Both the position numbers and the translations under genes were made by a program. 64,000 nucleotides of DNA from Todiramphus chloris collaris (lineage: Eukaryota > Chordata > Aves > Coraciiformes > Alcedinidae). This document shows positions 10,186 through 21,805 of the stretch, in pieces. The notes beneath the pieces were generated by a model, which saw nothing but the letters and a program-made list of their open reading frames with translations, was not told the DNA's origin and did no database searches. The stretch spans positions 9,888,023 through 9,952,022 of the forward strand of contig JANVCC010000040.1 in the NCBI GenBank assembly GCA_025345505.1. Reading direction: 5' to 3'. The first letter of the stretch is position 1, and each line of letters starts with the position of its first letter.

Positions 10186-13100
10186 GGGTGTGTCTGTGTA
10201 TAGAAGGGTGTATACATACATGGAATGTGTGTATGTGTATGTAATATGTACTATGCAGTATATATGGGGTGTGTATATCTGTATGGGGGTGTATGCATAT
10301 GTATAGGGGTATATGTATACATGTATTGTATGTGTATATGTATATGGGGAGTCTGTGTATAGAGGGGTGTATATGTAATATGTACTATGTAATATATATG
10401 GGGAGTGTATGTATAAGGGAGCACCTCTATGTATAGTAGAGTGTGTATGTACATGCATATATATATGTATAATATGTACAGGGGATGTGTGTATATAGGG
10501 AGAGTGTATGTATATGTATTTGGGATGTATGTATAGAGGTGCTTATATGTGTATGTATATGGTTGTGTGCATATATATGTAATATGTATAGGAGATGTGT
10601 GTATGTATATGTATATGTATATGTATATCTATATCTATATCTATATCTATATCTATATCTATATGGGATGTTTGTATATATAGAGGTGTGTATTTGTAAA
10701 TGGGGGTGTGTATATGTATATGCAATATTTATATGTAATATGCATAAGGGGTGTATATGTTTTTGTACCTGTGTGTGTATATATATGGGATGTGTGCATT
10801 TATGGGGGATGTATGTATATACAAGGTTGTATGTGTGTATATATAAGTATATATGCAGCTGCATGTATGTATAGTAGAGCATGTATGGATATGAATATGC
10901 AATAAGTATAGAGCCCATGTGGGATGTATGTATAGAGGTGTGTATGTGTATATATATATATATATATATATGCACGTCTGTATCTGTCTATATATATATA
11001 GATATATTGGGTGGGGCCGGTGCCCCATTTCTGCTGCCTGTGTGGGAAAACAGGAAATCAATCCAGTCAGGAAACAGGCAATTCACTGCAGTGGGAAGGT
11101 CCCTCTATCTCCAGTGCTGACACCCAGCTCGTGGCTCAGCCCCTCACTGCTCCAGAGCACACTGGTGAGCTTCCAGGAGATGTGGAGTCTTCTTCTGGAC
11201 TGCCTCTTTCACCCAGCCCAAACCAGGTCAGGAATTATTGGAAGCTGCCTTTGGAAGACCCAGAAGGCAAGGACTGATTCATAGAGCCCAGGATCATGGT
11301 GTTTTGAGCCTTTGGCCAGAAGCATCACCTCTCTCTGCTCAGAAGACCTGCAGAATGGTCAAAAACCTGACCAATTTGTCACAAGGTGTATTCCCGTGAA
11401 CTGTGTGGCTGTGAGGTCTCTGAGTTGAGATGCCACCTGCAAATCGTCATTCCTCTACCACTGTTTCAGGAATTATTTCCGCTGGCGTCTGCCTTCCATC
11501 CACACGCACTGCCCTGAAAGAGTTAAGGAGAATTTACAATATGTTTAACTTCTATTACTCACTTGTATTGAATTATTCTTGGATCAGATATTAAATGGAG
11601 ATTTTCCATATATCTGTCACAGATGGAAAAAACCCCATCATCTATGGATGAGTGTAATCCATTCATTGGTTTACGGATCCAGCCCTCCCCAGGGACTGTC
11701 AGAAATAAACACGATGTCCCCGCTTGCCGTATTTTTGCATTTGGATTGCTGAGCTAGCTGAAAAAATGTGTGAAATCGCATGTAAGCCGACAGCTCCCTA
11801 TTGACTCGGCGTACGAACAAGTGCCCATGTGTTATTTATTCCAGCGAGCCCACGGACTGTGCTGCGCGCGTGAGATGCCAGCCCGCGCTGAAATTTGAGG
11901 GGATGCTAATCAATAATGCTTTGTTTGGCATGCAGCTCTCATCTGCAAAGCCCCAAGTGGTGGTGGGGGTGTGGGAGCCGGGGGCTTGCTGGGGAGGAAC
12001 TGGTGTTGAGGGGTATGGGGGGATGCACAGACCCTCACTTAAAAGGCAGAGCTGGAACCAGTCCCGCCAGCCCAGCAAACACCAGGGACAAGCTGCCTGC
12101 TGACAAGGCACCTTCCGTGTCTCTCAGACATGCTCAATACATGGATTTTTGGTTGTTTTTTAAGGAGACATTCTCTTTCAGAGCAGCTTTCAAGTTACTT
12201 GCTATGATGTATCACAGTGGTGAGAAACTTCTTGTTCTTTTGGGAATTCCCAGGAGGAATTAAGGATACCGGCGTGCCCAAAGCAAGGGTACGGTGAAAT
12301 GGGAAACGCCAAGCCTACTTCCACCCCAGCCCCGCTAGCACTTTGCTTTCATTCCTGAATGCAGCACTGCCAGCAGCATCCTCTTCCCGGGCTGGTGACA
12401 CCAGGTCCCCATGGGTCACCCCGCACCAGCTCACCCCACTCTGACCAGAGCGGTGCTGCCGCACTGCGTGGCACGGCTCCAGGGCAGCATCGCCCTCAGC
12501 ACACAGCTACCGGCTGGGGGGATAATTAGTATCTCCCCCATCTGCTAGATGAGCTCGGGGAGGGGAGGCTGGGGAGTGCTGCCAGGGTGCTCTTAACTCT
12601 TCCATCTTCAGGCGTTTCTCTGCTGCTCCCCCTGCCTAGCGGGCTCCTCGGCAAACCTGGCGAGCGCCAGGCCGAGGAGGGCTGGGGAAGGTGGCCAAGT
12701 CCTGCCTCAGGGGTAGGGCTGCTCCCGCCTGCACCGCTGAAGGGGGTGAAGGAACGGGAAGGGTCACGCTCCCACGGGGGCCACTGCCAAATCCCCATGA
12801 TCCCAAATTCTGCCCTATGTGCCTGCCACTGGCAGCTTTGGGTTCCTCAGCTGGAAACCCCTTCCTCACCCCAGCCTCCTCCAGCCAGCCCCAGCCAGGG
12901 TAGGGGCCACCGTGCCCAGGGCAGCATCCACTGCTTTAAACGGGGTGCTTGGGTTTGGGAGACAAGGGAGGATGCTGACAACTGCCGCCCGAATGCAGAC
13001 GCAGGATTAATGCTGCTCTCGGCAGCAGACTCCTTTCCTGCATTAAAGTCAACACATCACCCAACACTTACTTCACACCCTCCCAGGGGCGGCCGGAGAG

Positions 13101-13360
13101 TTCCCTTTATAAGGTTAATACCTTCTCCTCCCCCAGCCCCCCTAAAGAAACAGGACATTTCCTAGCTAATTTGTATGCGTCTAATTCTCGTATCAACAAA
13201 ACCAAAGTCATGATTCAGGGCTTTTTCAGGTTTGCTTTGTTTCACAGCACACTCCTGATCTGAGCCTGTTTCCATTCCCCCACTCCTTTCCCAGATTCCA
13301 GCATCCGCAGGTTTCTGGGTTAACAAGAAAATAACACAGGCTGGAACCTGTTCAGATGAA

Positions 13361-13406
13361 TTTTTTTTTATTATTATTTTTTTATTATTAATTATTTTTA
13401 TTTTCT
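13361..13406. repeat. T / (TTA)n low-complexity tract
   Basis: Nine T followed by TTATTATTATTTT and ATTATTAATTATTTTTATT. This is simple-sequence DNA. Confidence 0.9.
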
Positions 13407-16319
13407 TGCTTGGAAAACCTTTTCCCCTCTCTTTCACCCTCCCCGCCGGGGAGTTCAAAGGGACATGTTCGCAAACACGGCCAGCGCTCTCCACACCCAC
13501 ACTTGCCACCTTGAGGGAGGGAGCGGCACGAAAACTCGCTGGTGAACATTTGTGCAAATATTCATTTGGCATCTGCTAATGTCAAGTCTGGCTGGATTGG
13601 GGCTGGGAGCTGTAGAAAAGCAGAAATGAGTCGGGCAGACAGCAAAAGCCGAGCTGCCTCATTATGCAAACAGGAGCCTCTAGCTGCGGCTCTTGCTGCT
13701 CATAGAAGGGGCTCGTGCTCCGTGACATTTCTTTTGTGCTTTGTCCTACCCTTTAGTTAGGGTGACTTTGCTCATGCAAAGACCCTGGCATGTCGCATGC
13801 TGTACAACCCTCCGGACCAAAAAAACCTCAGTCTCAATAAACCACAGCCCAAAGCAGAGAGTTTTGCACCCACACACGTGTGGCGATGGCACCTGAACAG
13901 GGGCTGCTCTCGCCCCTGTCCTTGTAGCTGTCTGCTTTAGTGCTGCTATTGCCACCTAACTCTGCAAAGTGCTGCAGGACCAAATTCCTATGAAATACAA
14001 GGTGCTACCCGAGCCTTTGGTCTTGCCACCTGCCCAGCAATAGCAGATGACACAGCAGCCGCTCTCCTTCACTTGCAGAGCAGGTAGCAACAGAGGGCTC
14101 GCTGCCAGCATAAGCGAAACATTCCAACAACTGCAAATAATCCACTATCTCAACCCCTGGCATTAATGGGGCAGCCATGGCTGGGTCTCGTGTCTCATGA
14201 ATAAAAGGTCCTCACGTAATAACAGACCCCAGCCTAGATACAGGGCATGACCTAAAAGGATGGAGTCAGTTCCCACTCACCCAGTGGCAAATCTTCCCTG
14301 GACATCAGCAGGACCTCGAGTGACATGGTCAGCCTCCCAAGGCCACCGGAGGGGTTTCGCTGATGAAACTTTACCCCTTTCATGTAAATTAAACAGCACC
14401 AGTGCGATGGCTAATGGACCCCACCATCTATAAATTACCAGTAAGTGTGACCAGTATCGCTTTCTGGAGGGGACGCCTGCAGCACCATGGGTGCAGAGGG
14501 TCCTTGGACAGGGGTGGGGGTCACAGCACACCCTGCTCTGTGGCTTCAGGCACAGGCTGTTCTGATACAGCCTGATGGCAACAGCTGGATGGGCCATGTC
14601 AGCACAGCCCAGGTGCCTTCAAAAGAAAAAAAAATAAAAGCTGAGCTCCTCACTTGTGCCCTGCTCTGGTTTGTTCAACATTCCTCCTGCAGTGGGATGG
14701 GGTGGACAAAATCTTGGGAGTGGACACAACTGGGCCAGATGACCCAAACTGACCAAAGGGATATTCCATACTGTATGATGTCAGATGAACTATAAAAGCT
14801 AGGAAGGGGTGGGGGGACATCAGCTTCTCCTTCTGAGAAATTGCTCTGCGTTTGGAGCCCTGCTTCCCAAAAAAGGCCAGACAGCGCCTGCTGAGGGGAA
14901 GTAGAGAGTAAATCTTTGTTTTCTTTTGCTTCTGGGTGCAGCCTTGCTTTGCTTTTTCATTAAACTGCCTTTTCCTTAAGCCATGAGTTTTATCTTATTT
15001 TCTTCCCCCTGGTGCAGCAGAGGGGGGGAGTAAGTGATAGGGCAGCTCAGTGGGCACCTGGTGTCCAGCCAAGGTCAAACCACCACAGTGATGCAAGGCT
15101 GGAGGCAGGAGGAAGGGACTTGGCACTGAGCTTCTAGCCATGGGAAAAGTCACCACTTCTACTTCAAAATTCATAAACTGAATAATCTATGTTAGAGCTG
15201 TCTGGAAATTTCCACACATTTGCCGATTAGCAAAAACCTTGCATTCAAGGAACTTTTATTTTTGTCAAAAGTAGAAAAACTGGGACCTGAAATGCATTCT
15301 TTTCACATTTCAATATTTCTCGACTTTGTTTCTAGGCTGGAAAAATGCAAAGAACTTTCCAAGAAAAAAAAAAAAGATCTGGTTAAAAAACACAAAACTT
15401 AATCCTTTAGCTGTACTTTTCAAGGAAAAAAGGAAAAAATTCCTAGTCACATTTCACCAGACCCCTAGCTAACTCCTGATTTAATGTTCAGTCCATGTTG
15501 AACCACCCCCAAGTGCAATCCCAGATTCAGCCCTGGCCCTGCTGAAGGCATTTCCCGAGGCAGGTGCCAGCACCAGGCACCAAGCAAGGTCACTGGCACC
15601 CTGGGCTGGCAGTGGCTGGGGTCATGGTAGGGCAGGAGGCTGCTTTGGAGCACAGGCTGCCATCTCCCCAGTCCTTGTCCCAGGTCACGCCACAGTCACC
15701 AGCAGAAAGGGCTGCAGGTGGCAATGACTCTCACAGCAACCCCCAGTAACTCTGGCACTCTCCATGTTCCTTTCCTGCTGTGTAAACAGGGAGGACTGTG
15801 GCAGAGCTGGGAGGCAGCACAGGCTCACTGCAGGGGCATAAAGGGTTAATACAGAGAAACCACCACTCATTTCCCAGCTTTGTGGAGGGAGAGTGCTGAG
15901 GAGTTCATGCCACTAACAATACTCCAATGTTTGGGTCGGAAAAGCCCAGCAGACCCCCTGTGCTCAGCATGATGCTGTGTGGGAAACCCCCAAGCCGGCT
16001 CCTGCGCCACATTTCTGGTCCCTCTCCCACCCACAGCAAGGATCCACAGCACCAGAGATGTTCCCCAGAGCAGCAGGACACAGCCCAGATGGAGAAGCCC
16101 TGGTAGAAAATTCAAGCTTCTCCAAGTCCGCACGGTGTAGGTGCCAAGCCAAGAGTGAGCCCAGTTGCTTAACGATGTAAACCACTAACAAGCCTATGGC
16201 TCAAGACAAGCAGAATAGTTGTGTCTGCCATTCCCTCTTGCCCCAGCTCTGATCCCCTTGCTCCCCACCAGCATCCTCCCCATCCCGAGAGCTTCCTCCC
16301 AAAACAGCAGGGTCTTGGA

Positions 16320-16770
16320 TTCTTGGTTTTGACTGGAAACATTGGGGAGATGAATCTGAATTCCTTCTCATCAGCCGAAAGAGTTCTTTATTATTTATGA
16401 CTGGGAAAGATTCCCACCAGAAACGTGTAGCTGGTTATAATTTAAATGTTTCTTCTAACTCGGGAAATTTCCAGGAAGGTCTAATAGTAAACACAGTAAT
16501 CTGCCCACAAGTTACAAATCAGCGGTCCTGTTTGTTTAATTCATTTGCCCAGAAAAAATAATTAATGCAAAACTGATGGTGGTTTTTTTGTTTGTTCCCT
16601 AAAACAATGTTATCAGTACATGCCCTCAGTGCATTTTTACTGCAATTATAAAGGTTTTTCCATCTGGAAAGTGAGTCAGCTTAACTTTTTTCTTTTAAAC
16701 TAATGACCATTTAATGTCAGATAAAAGGTTTAGAGGAAAGGATTAAGTACCACTTTCAACAGAGATGGTG
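16320..16770. promoter_or_regulatory. AT-rich, TAAT-rich block; candidate conserved noncoding element
   Basis: Contains TTTATTATTTATGAC, GGTTATAATTTAAATG, GTTTAATTCATTTGC, AAAAATAATTAATGC, CTAATGACCATTTAATG. There are no repeats and no useful open frame, and the flanks are GC-richer. An enhancer role is inferred from composition only. Confidence 0.25.
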
Positions 16771-19214
16771 GGAGATAATTGACTCAATTTACCCCTGACA
16801 TCGGTGCAGGGCACCCGCATGAGTGTGTGAATGTAAGGCAGAGAGGAGCCTGCCAGAGACCCAGTGCTCTGGCTGATGAGTGCTCACATTTTCCTCTCTA
16901 TCATCCCTGCACATCTGACTCAACATCTCTAGCAGGTGTCCTTGTGCCCTCTGGGAAGCCGTAGCTATTCCTGCTCTGGAACTAGTAACACCCTTCAAAC
17001 AGCAGAGGAGAAGCTGAAGGACAGATGTGAAGCCAATAGTAAAACCCCTAAAAAGCAGAAAATTAAACAAAATGTTCCAGTTTGGATATCCGCCAGCAGG
17101 CACAGCCCTCCCCTGGTTCTCCACCCTCCAGCCACAGCCACATTTTCACTTGCACCCACCACTGCTTGGTTGGAAACTTCCAGATCTTTCATCACTGCAT
17201 CCTCCTTAGATCCATTTTTCTTCCCCCACTGCTGCCTTTTTCAAGGACCTGGGGTAATTTCTCCTGGAGAGACTTTTTTTTGCCATTTGTCTGCACAGGT
17301 CACCCCTTTGCATGGGACAGGCTCCTCCAGGTGCTAACACTCCCCTCTGCCTGCTGCCAAATGTTCCCTGGAGCTTTTTGTCTCTGTGTCCCAGGGGACA
17401 GCGTGGCCCTTTTTCCTCTGGCTGTGAAGCCGCCAGGAAAGGCTTTGATTGCTGGTCTGGTATACGAACCACTTGGCTTGGGTGGAAAGGTGTTTACCGA
17501 GCACATACCATAAAGGTATGACCCCATCACAACGTCCTGCTCCCAGCTCCCTTGCCATGTGGACACCTATAAATTTAAACGCCATGAATTCCACCTAAGG
17601 GCAGGGTTTGGCTACATTCCCTGAATCAATCGCTTTTGGAAGGCGGTCCCTGCTTCCCGAGGCAGCTGTGGGCTGGACTCTGGCTTGACCCACACATTTG
17701 GAGGGTGATGCCTTGGGGAGGGAGAAGGGCTTCTCCAGGGCTTTTGTCTGAGCTGGTGGCAGTCAGTCCCACCACCCGAGCAGAGCTGCTGTCTGCTTGG
17801 AGAAGCCGCCTGGGAAGGCTGAGGGTCTGGTTTTGTTGTCTTCTTTCAAGAGCATGATGTGATCTCAGTTCACACCTTGAAAAGGTACGAAGAAAACATC
17901 CAGCCCTGAATCACTTGGCTGCTACAGCAGATCGTAGATAGAGCACCTTGGGCCGGGTTCAGACCACCTACCATGATGTCTGATGGCAGCACCCCCCAGA
18001 TGGGCTGGCCAGGCCAAACCCGCTCCCCATGTGGGTGATGGAGAGGACACCCAGTTACTCTGCAGCACCCTGGAGCTTTCGGAGCCAGACTCCCCTCCCA
18101 CCCAGCAGCTATTTTTGATGCTTCCCAGCAAACAGCACCATGTAGCTGTTCAGGTTCCTGCAGCAAAGGGCCCGCCGTGTGCATGGATCTCCTGAAGTCA
18201 CGTGAGAAATCCGGCTGCAACATGCCAAATGGATGGCACTTGAACACCCAAATCCTCCGGGCGACGAAAGATCTCAGCCCAAATGTATGCGAGGAGCTTG
18301 TACAATCAGGCTGCAAAACACTGAGCTCAAAACTTGCCGTGTTCAAGATCAAACGAGCAATCTCAGCCTCTCCACCCCCGGAAAGGGACCGCTTGCACTT
18401 AGTTTCCTGGTGTGGCAGGTGTGAAAGGCAGTAAAGGCTGGAGAATATCTGGGTGATAGTTCTCCTCTCCAGCTCTAACCGGCTGGTGAAGGTGGCCCCA
18501 CAACACTGACACGTGCCAGTGCTGCCACTGTCTCAGCGGTGAGCAAAAAGTGTGGTGCCTATGCAACGTGGAAAGGACTTCAGGATCCAAAAAGCACAAA
18601 GAGAAAAACACAAGCTAGGATTTGTCAGCAGGGTGTCTGCCACCCGAGCAAAGGTCATTTTGGGGAGAAGTGCCTGTGGAGCTTCTTGTGGGAGTGGAAA
18701 GGTAACAGAGAGAGCACAAGGTCCTGGAGGGTCCTAGAGGTCATCATGGAGCATCTTCGCTGCTCTTCAGCCAGCGCAGGAGTGTGAGAAATGACACACC
18801 TATGTGATGGGACAGGGAAAGGACCCAAAGCACACCTAGAGGTATCCCGTGCTTTCTTCAGAGTTGTCTAATGTGGGTGAAAACAGGTTGAACTGCCATG
18901 GCTTTTGGTGGGTCAGACGGGAGAAGCACCCCTCTGTAGGGGTACATTGCCCAGTGCTCTGCCCTTCCAAGGCCAGTCCCCAGGCTTCCATAGTCTGAAC
19001 CCAAAGGTTAATCGCCACGCTGTATGTTAATTTTCCCCGAGTCAAGAACCGCTCTCTTTCACCAGTTCTGAAGTTTGCTGCCTTTCATTGAATTTCCCTG
19101 CCTGTGTTAGGAGAGCAGGTGAGCGGGAGATCCCAATTTACTTTCTCTGCAGTCTAGACTATTCATTACTTTCCTGTCTCTAAATGAAGCGGGTGCAGTC
19201 CTTTCAATACCTCC

Positions 19215-19640
19215 ATAAAGCTTTCCCTCACCAGGCCTCTAATCATTTGCATTGTCAGCCTCTGAACCCTTATTATTTCCACTATATCCCCTTTTGAGAT
19301 CAGATATCCAGAGAGGAGCTCGGCATGTTAGCAAGGGTCTCCTCCGGATCTCTGCTGTGAGCAGGCAGGCTTTGGGGAATAGTTTACATCCCTCTCTTTA
19401 ACCATCCTCATATTCTATTTTACTTTCCCAACAGCAAAAAGGAATAAAATTTTTAAAATCCCCAAAACCCCAGAGTTGTTACAAATAGCTCAATAAAAGC
19501 ATAAATGATGACAATTAATTCCGAGCCCGGCGATGTGCGTGCGCAGCTCAAATTATTCCTCACCGTGCCTTGCAGTTGTCAGGGGTGAATTTTATCTGCC
19601 ATTGTGCTGCCCATTCACCTAGCTTTGTGTGGTCTGACAA
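19215..19640 (-). mobile_element. Possible very old LINE (CR1/L3-like) remnant
   Basis: Two segments resemble, from memory, a CR1-superfamily repeat abundant in turtles and crocodilians. The first is AGGCCTCTAATCATTTG...CCTCTGAACCC...CTTTTGAGATCAG (19231-19310). The second is GTGAATTTTATCTGCCATTG...TGCCCATTCACC-TAGCTTTGTG (19583-19630). They occur in the order and at roughly the distance expected for the reverse orientation. The part between is too diverged to follow. Without a repeat library this stays tentative. Confidence 0.4.
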
Positions 19641-21777
19641 TATCTCAACCCAAGGTGGTATATGGTTGCAGGCACTGCCGCTCTCGTTATTTACAATGGC
19701 TAATTAAGATCCTGCAACAACCTTCATCCCACCCTTAATTCTTATGAAGCAGCCAACAAAAGGTTTTGATTTCCTTTTTGGCTGGAAGACCTTTTGGCTT
19801 CTGCAAAAAGGGGATTAAGAATGAAAGCACATAAAGGTATGTGCACAATCACAAAGTCATAACAGCTCTCCGAGTGCAGTCTCCCAGGAATGAAACGCAG
19901 CATTAGCAAGAAGGGCTAATTGGGACCGGTTTAAGGAGTGCACATTGTGTAGCCGAGTCCGGTAACACTTTTGATCAGGCAGACAACACAGCCACAAATT
20001 GCTTTCTTCCCCCTCCAAAATATCTGGCCCTGCAGGAAATGGTGTTTTACCTTTCCCAAGCAGCCCAGACAGACAGGCAGGCAGACGGATGGTGCTCATG
20101 AGCTGGGTGAGCACCGTGGGTCACACCGGCTGCTCTGCAGGGCACATCCTGGACAAGCCCAGCTCTCCATGGGCTCCAGGCAGATGCAGGGTCCCTGTCC
20201 CCCATGCTCGGTCTTGGGTGCCCCTGAAAGCCGGTGCTGGCTCTGCCATGACCCCCAATGTCACTGTCATCATGCCTTTAGGATCAGATGGAGCTATACA
20301 TGTGCAGCTCACCCAGACACTCTCCAGCGAGCGCTCTGGGCACTGCCGTTGGCTGTGGGTTTCAGAGCAACTGCTCCCCATCTCCTCTTTGCCTTCAGAC
20401 GCCAGTGGGTGCAGATCCCTGGTCTGAAGCTGCCCCTGGAGAGCCTCCTGACTGCAAAACTTGCTGCGGAGGAAGCGACCCTCCCCACTGCCTCATCCTC
20501 CTGCGGGCAGGCACCCCTCAAAGGCTCTGCACGGAGCGTGATGATGCCCAGAGCCCTGTCCCCCGCCCAAAGGCCTCCCCTCTTAGTCCCTGTGTCACCG
20601 AGCCAGCTCCACGAGCCAAGCTTGGGAAGCTGGTTCGTTAGCTCTTGGCACTGCCATCTCCCAGAATGTCATGGCATGCACAAATCTATGAAAACCAGAG
20701 ACCCAAGACATGTGTTTTTGTTTGTTTGCATGTGCCAACATTTCCAATGGCTCAGAAATGTGTGCCTGTGAAGGCTGCGTGTGTGTTATTCATTTAGGAT
20801 CATTTTCAGCGCTTATAATAGGAGGCTCATTTTATCCTTTTGAAAGCTCTCGAGCAGAGATGATCACAGCCCAAAAGCCTGCCATGGCTGTAAACAGCAT
20901 TTAAGCTCCACATAGCTGTCTCTCCTTGGAAAACAGTCCCACGAAGGAGTGGAAGGGCTTTCTCTATGTGCTCATGTCAGATACATCGATAGATAGGCAC
21001 CTCATTCCTCTAGGCTCCTTTGTAAAGCCCAGCCAAGATTTTTACATTCTGATTCATGCAAATGTGATCATATGATCAAAATAAAATGTACTACCTCCCA
21101 GGAACTAACGCACTAATCTTTGACGCGCCGCAGGCCGTGGCCTATCTCACACCATCACTCTTCCCTCCTTGTTCCTGGTGCTGCTTCCTCCTGTCCTTCC
21201 ACACAACATCCCTCAAGCTGACAGCTGGCTCCCAACCAGCCAGGACGGGGTCTGCCTCAAGCCGACTCAACACACAGCCTCACAGAACAGTTGGAGAGCC
21301 TTCCCTTCCATCCTTTCTGCTCCACCCGTGGCAAAGTTTCCGATGGTGCATCTCTCCCAGACACTCATGGAGAGACGGCATACCCCAAAACAGGTGTATC
21401 TCCAGATCCCCTAGCTGGGAAATTTTGGAGTGAAATCTCCCAATTGCAAATTTCTCCCACAATTTCCGTAGCTCCTTTCATTTACTCAGGGTGGAAGCAG
21501 GCTCAGAATTGCTCCCTTTAGGAAATGGCCCTTCGAAGCTTTGGACTGCACAAGCTGTTGAGAATGCTGGTGAAAAGAGGATCCTCAGCGCCCGCATGGG
21601 AAGGAGGAACTGCAGCATCACCTGCAGTGATTCCCCCAGCCAGGCCATGCTGTCCTTCATCAGGGCACCTCTCAAAACCCCCTGGGAACCTCATGATACT
21701 TGCGCTGCTTAACCAAGGAAAGAAATTCCCATTAGAGGCTTCGATGCGGTTACATCTTCTGTTGCTCCTGGCCGCCG

Positions 21778-21805
21778 CCGCCGTTTTGTTTCAAAACAAA
21801 GGCGG
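21778..21805. repeat. GC/AT two-part hairpin next to (GCC)n
   Basis: CCGCC-GTTTTG-TTT-CAAAAC-AAA-GGCGG forms a 5+6-bp stem with an AAA bulge, directly after a short GCC run (21771-21780). Function is unknown. Confidence 0.75.

Larger units (their letters stand above)
9948..11010. repeat. TATG/TATA-rich complex satellite (~1.06 kb)
   Basis: Dense GTATGTATATATG-type sequence with recurring longer modules built on GTAATATGTACTATG followed by TATATGGGGTGTGTAT. These appear near 10226, 10375, 10470, 10570 and 10725. A (TATATC)n run lies at 10625-10664 and a (TA)n run near 10950-10970. It is interrupted by a CR1 tail fragment and a 10-N gap. Long open frames through it on both strands (Tyr/His/Ile/Thr-rich) are repeat artefacts. 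Confidence 0.95.
11011..19214. other. Gene-free sequence, no recognised gene
   Basis: No exon or RNA gene was recognised on either strand. GC-rich stretches (12.3-13.1, 14.5, 15.5-16.1, 17.1-18.2 kb) carry chance frames of up to 192 codons. Local items are a T/TTA-rich low-complexity run (13361-13406), A-runs near 14626 and 15361, and an AT-rich TAAT-rich block at 16320-16770. Confidence 0.5.

Noticed and set aside
10427..10975. Long Tyr/Ile/His/Thr-rich frames on the minus strand
   Set aside because: Direct translation of the TATG/TATA satellite.
12587..13165. 192-codon plus-strand frame
   Set aside because: Proline/serine-rich translation of GC-rich sequence with no motif. Overlapping frames on both strands are open as well.
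19971..20771. 266-codon plus-strand open frame
   Set aside because: No domain or known family, GC-rich region with several overlapping frames open at once, no splice or promoter support. About one such frame is expected by chance in 64 kb on both strands.
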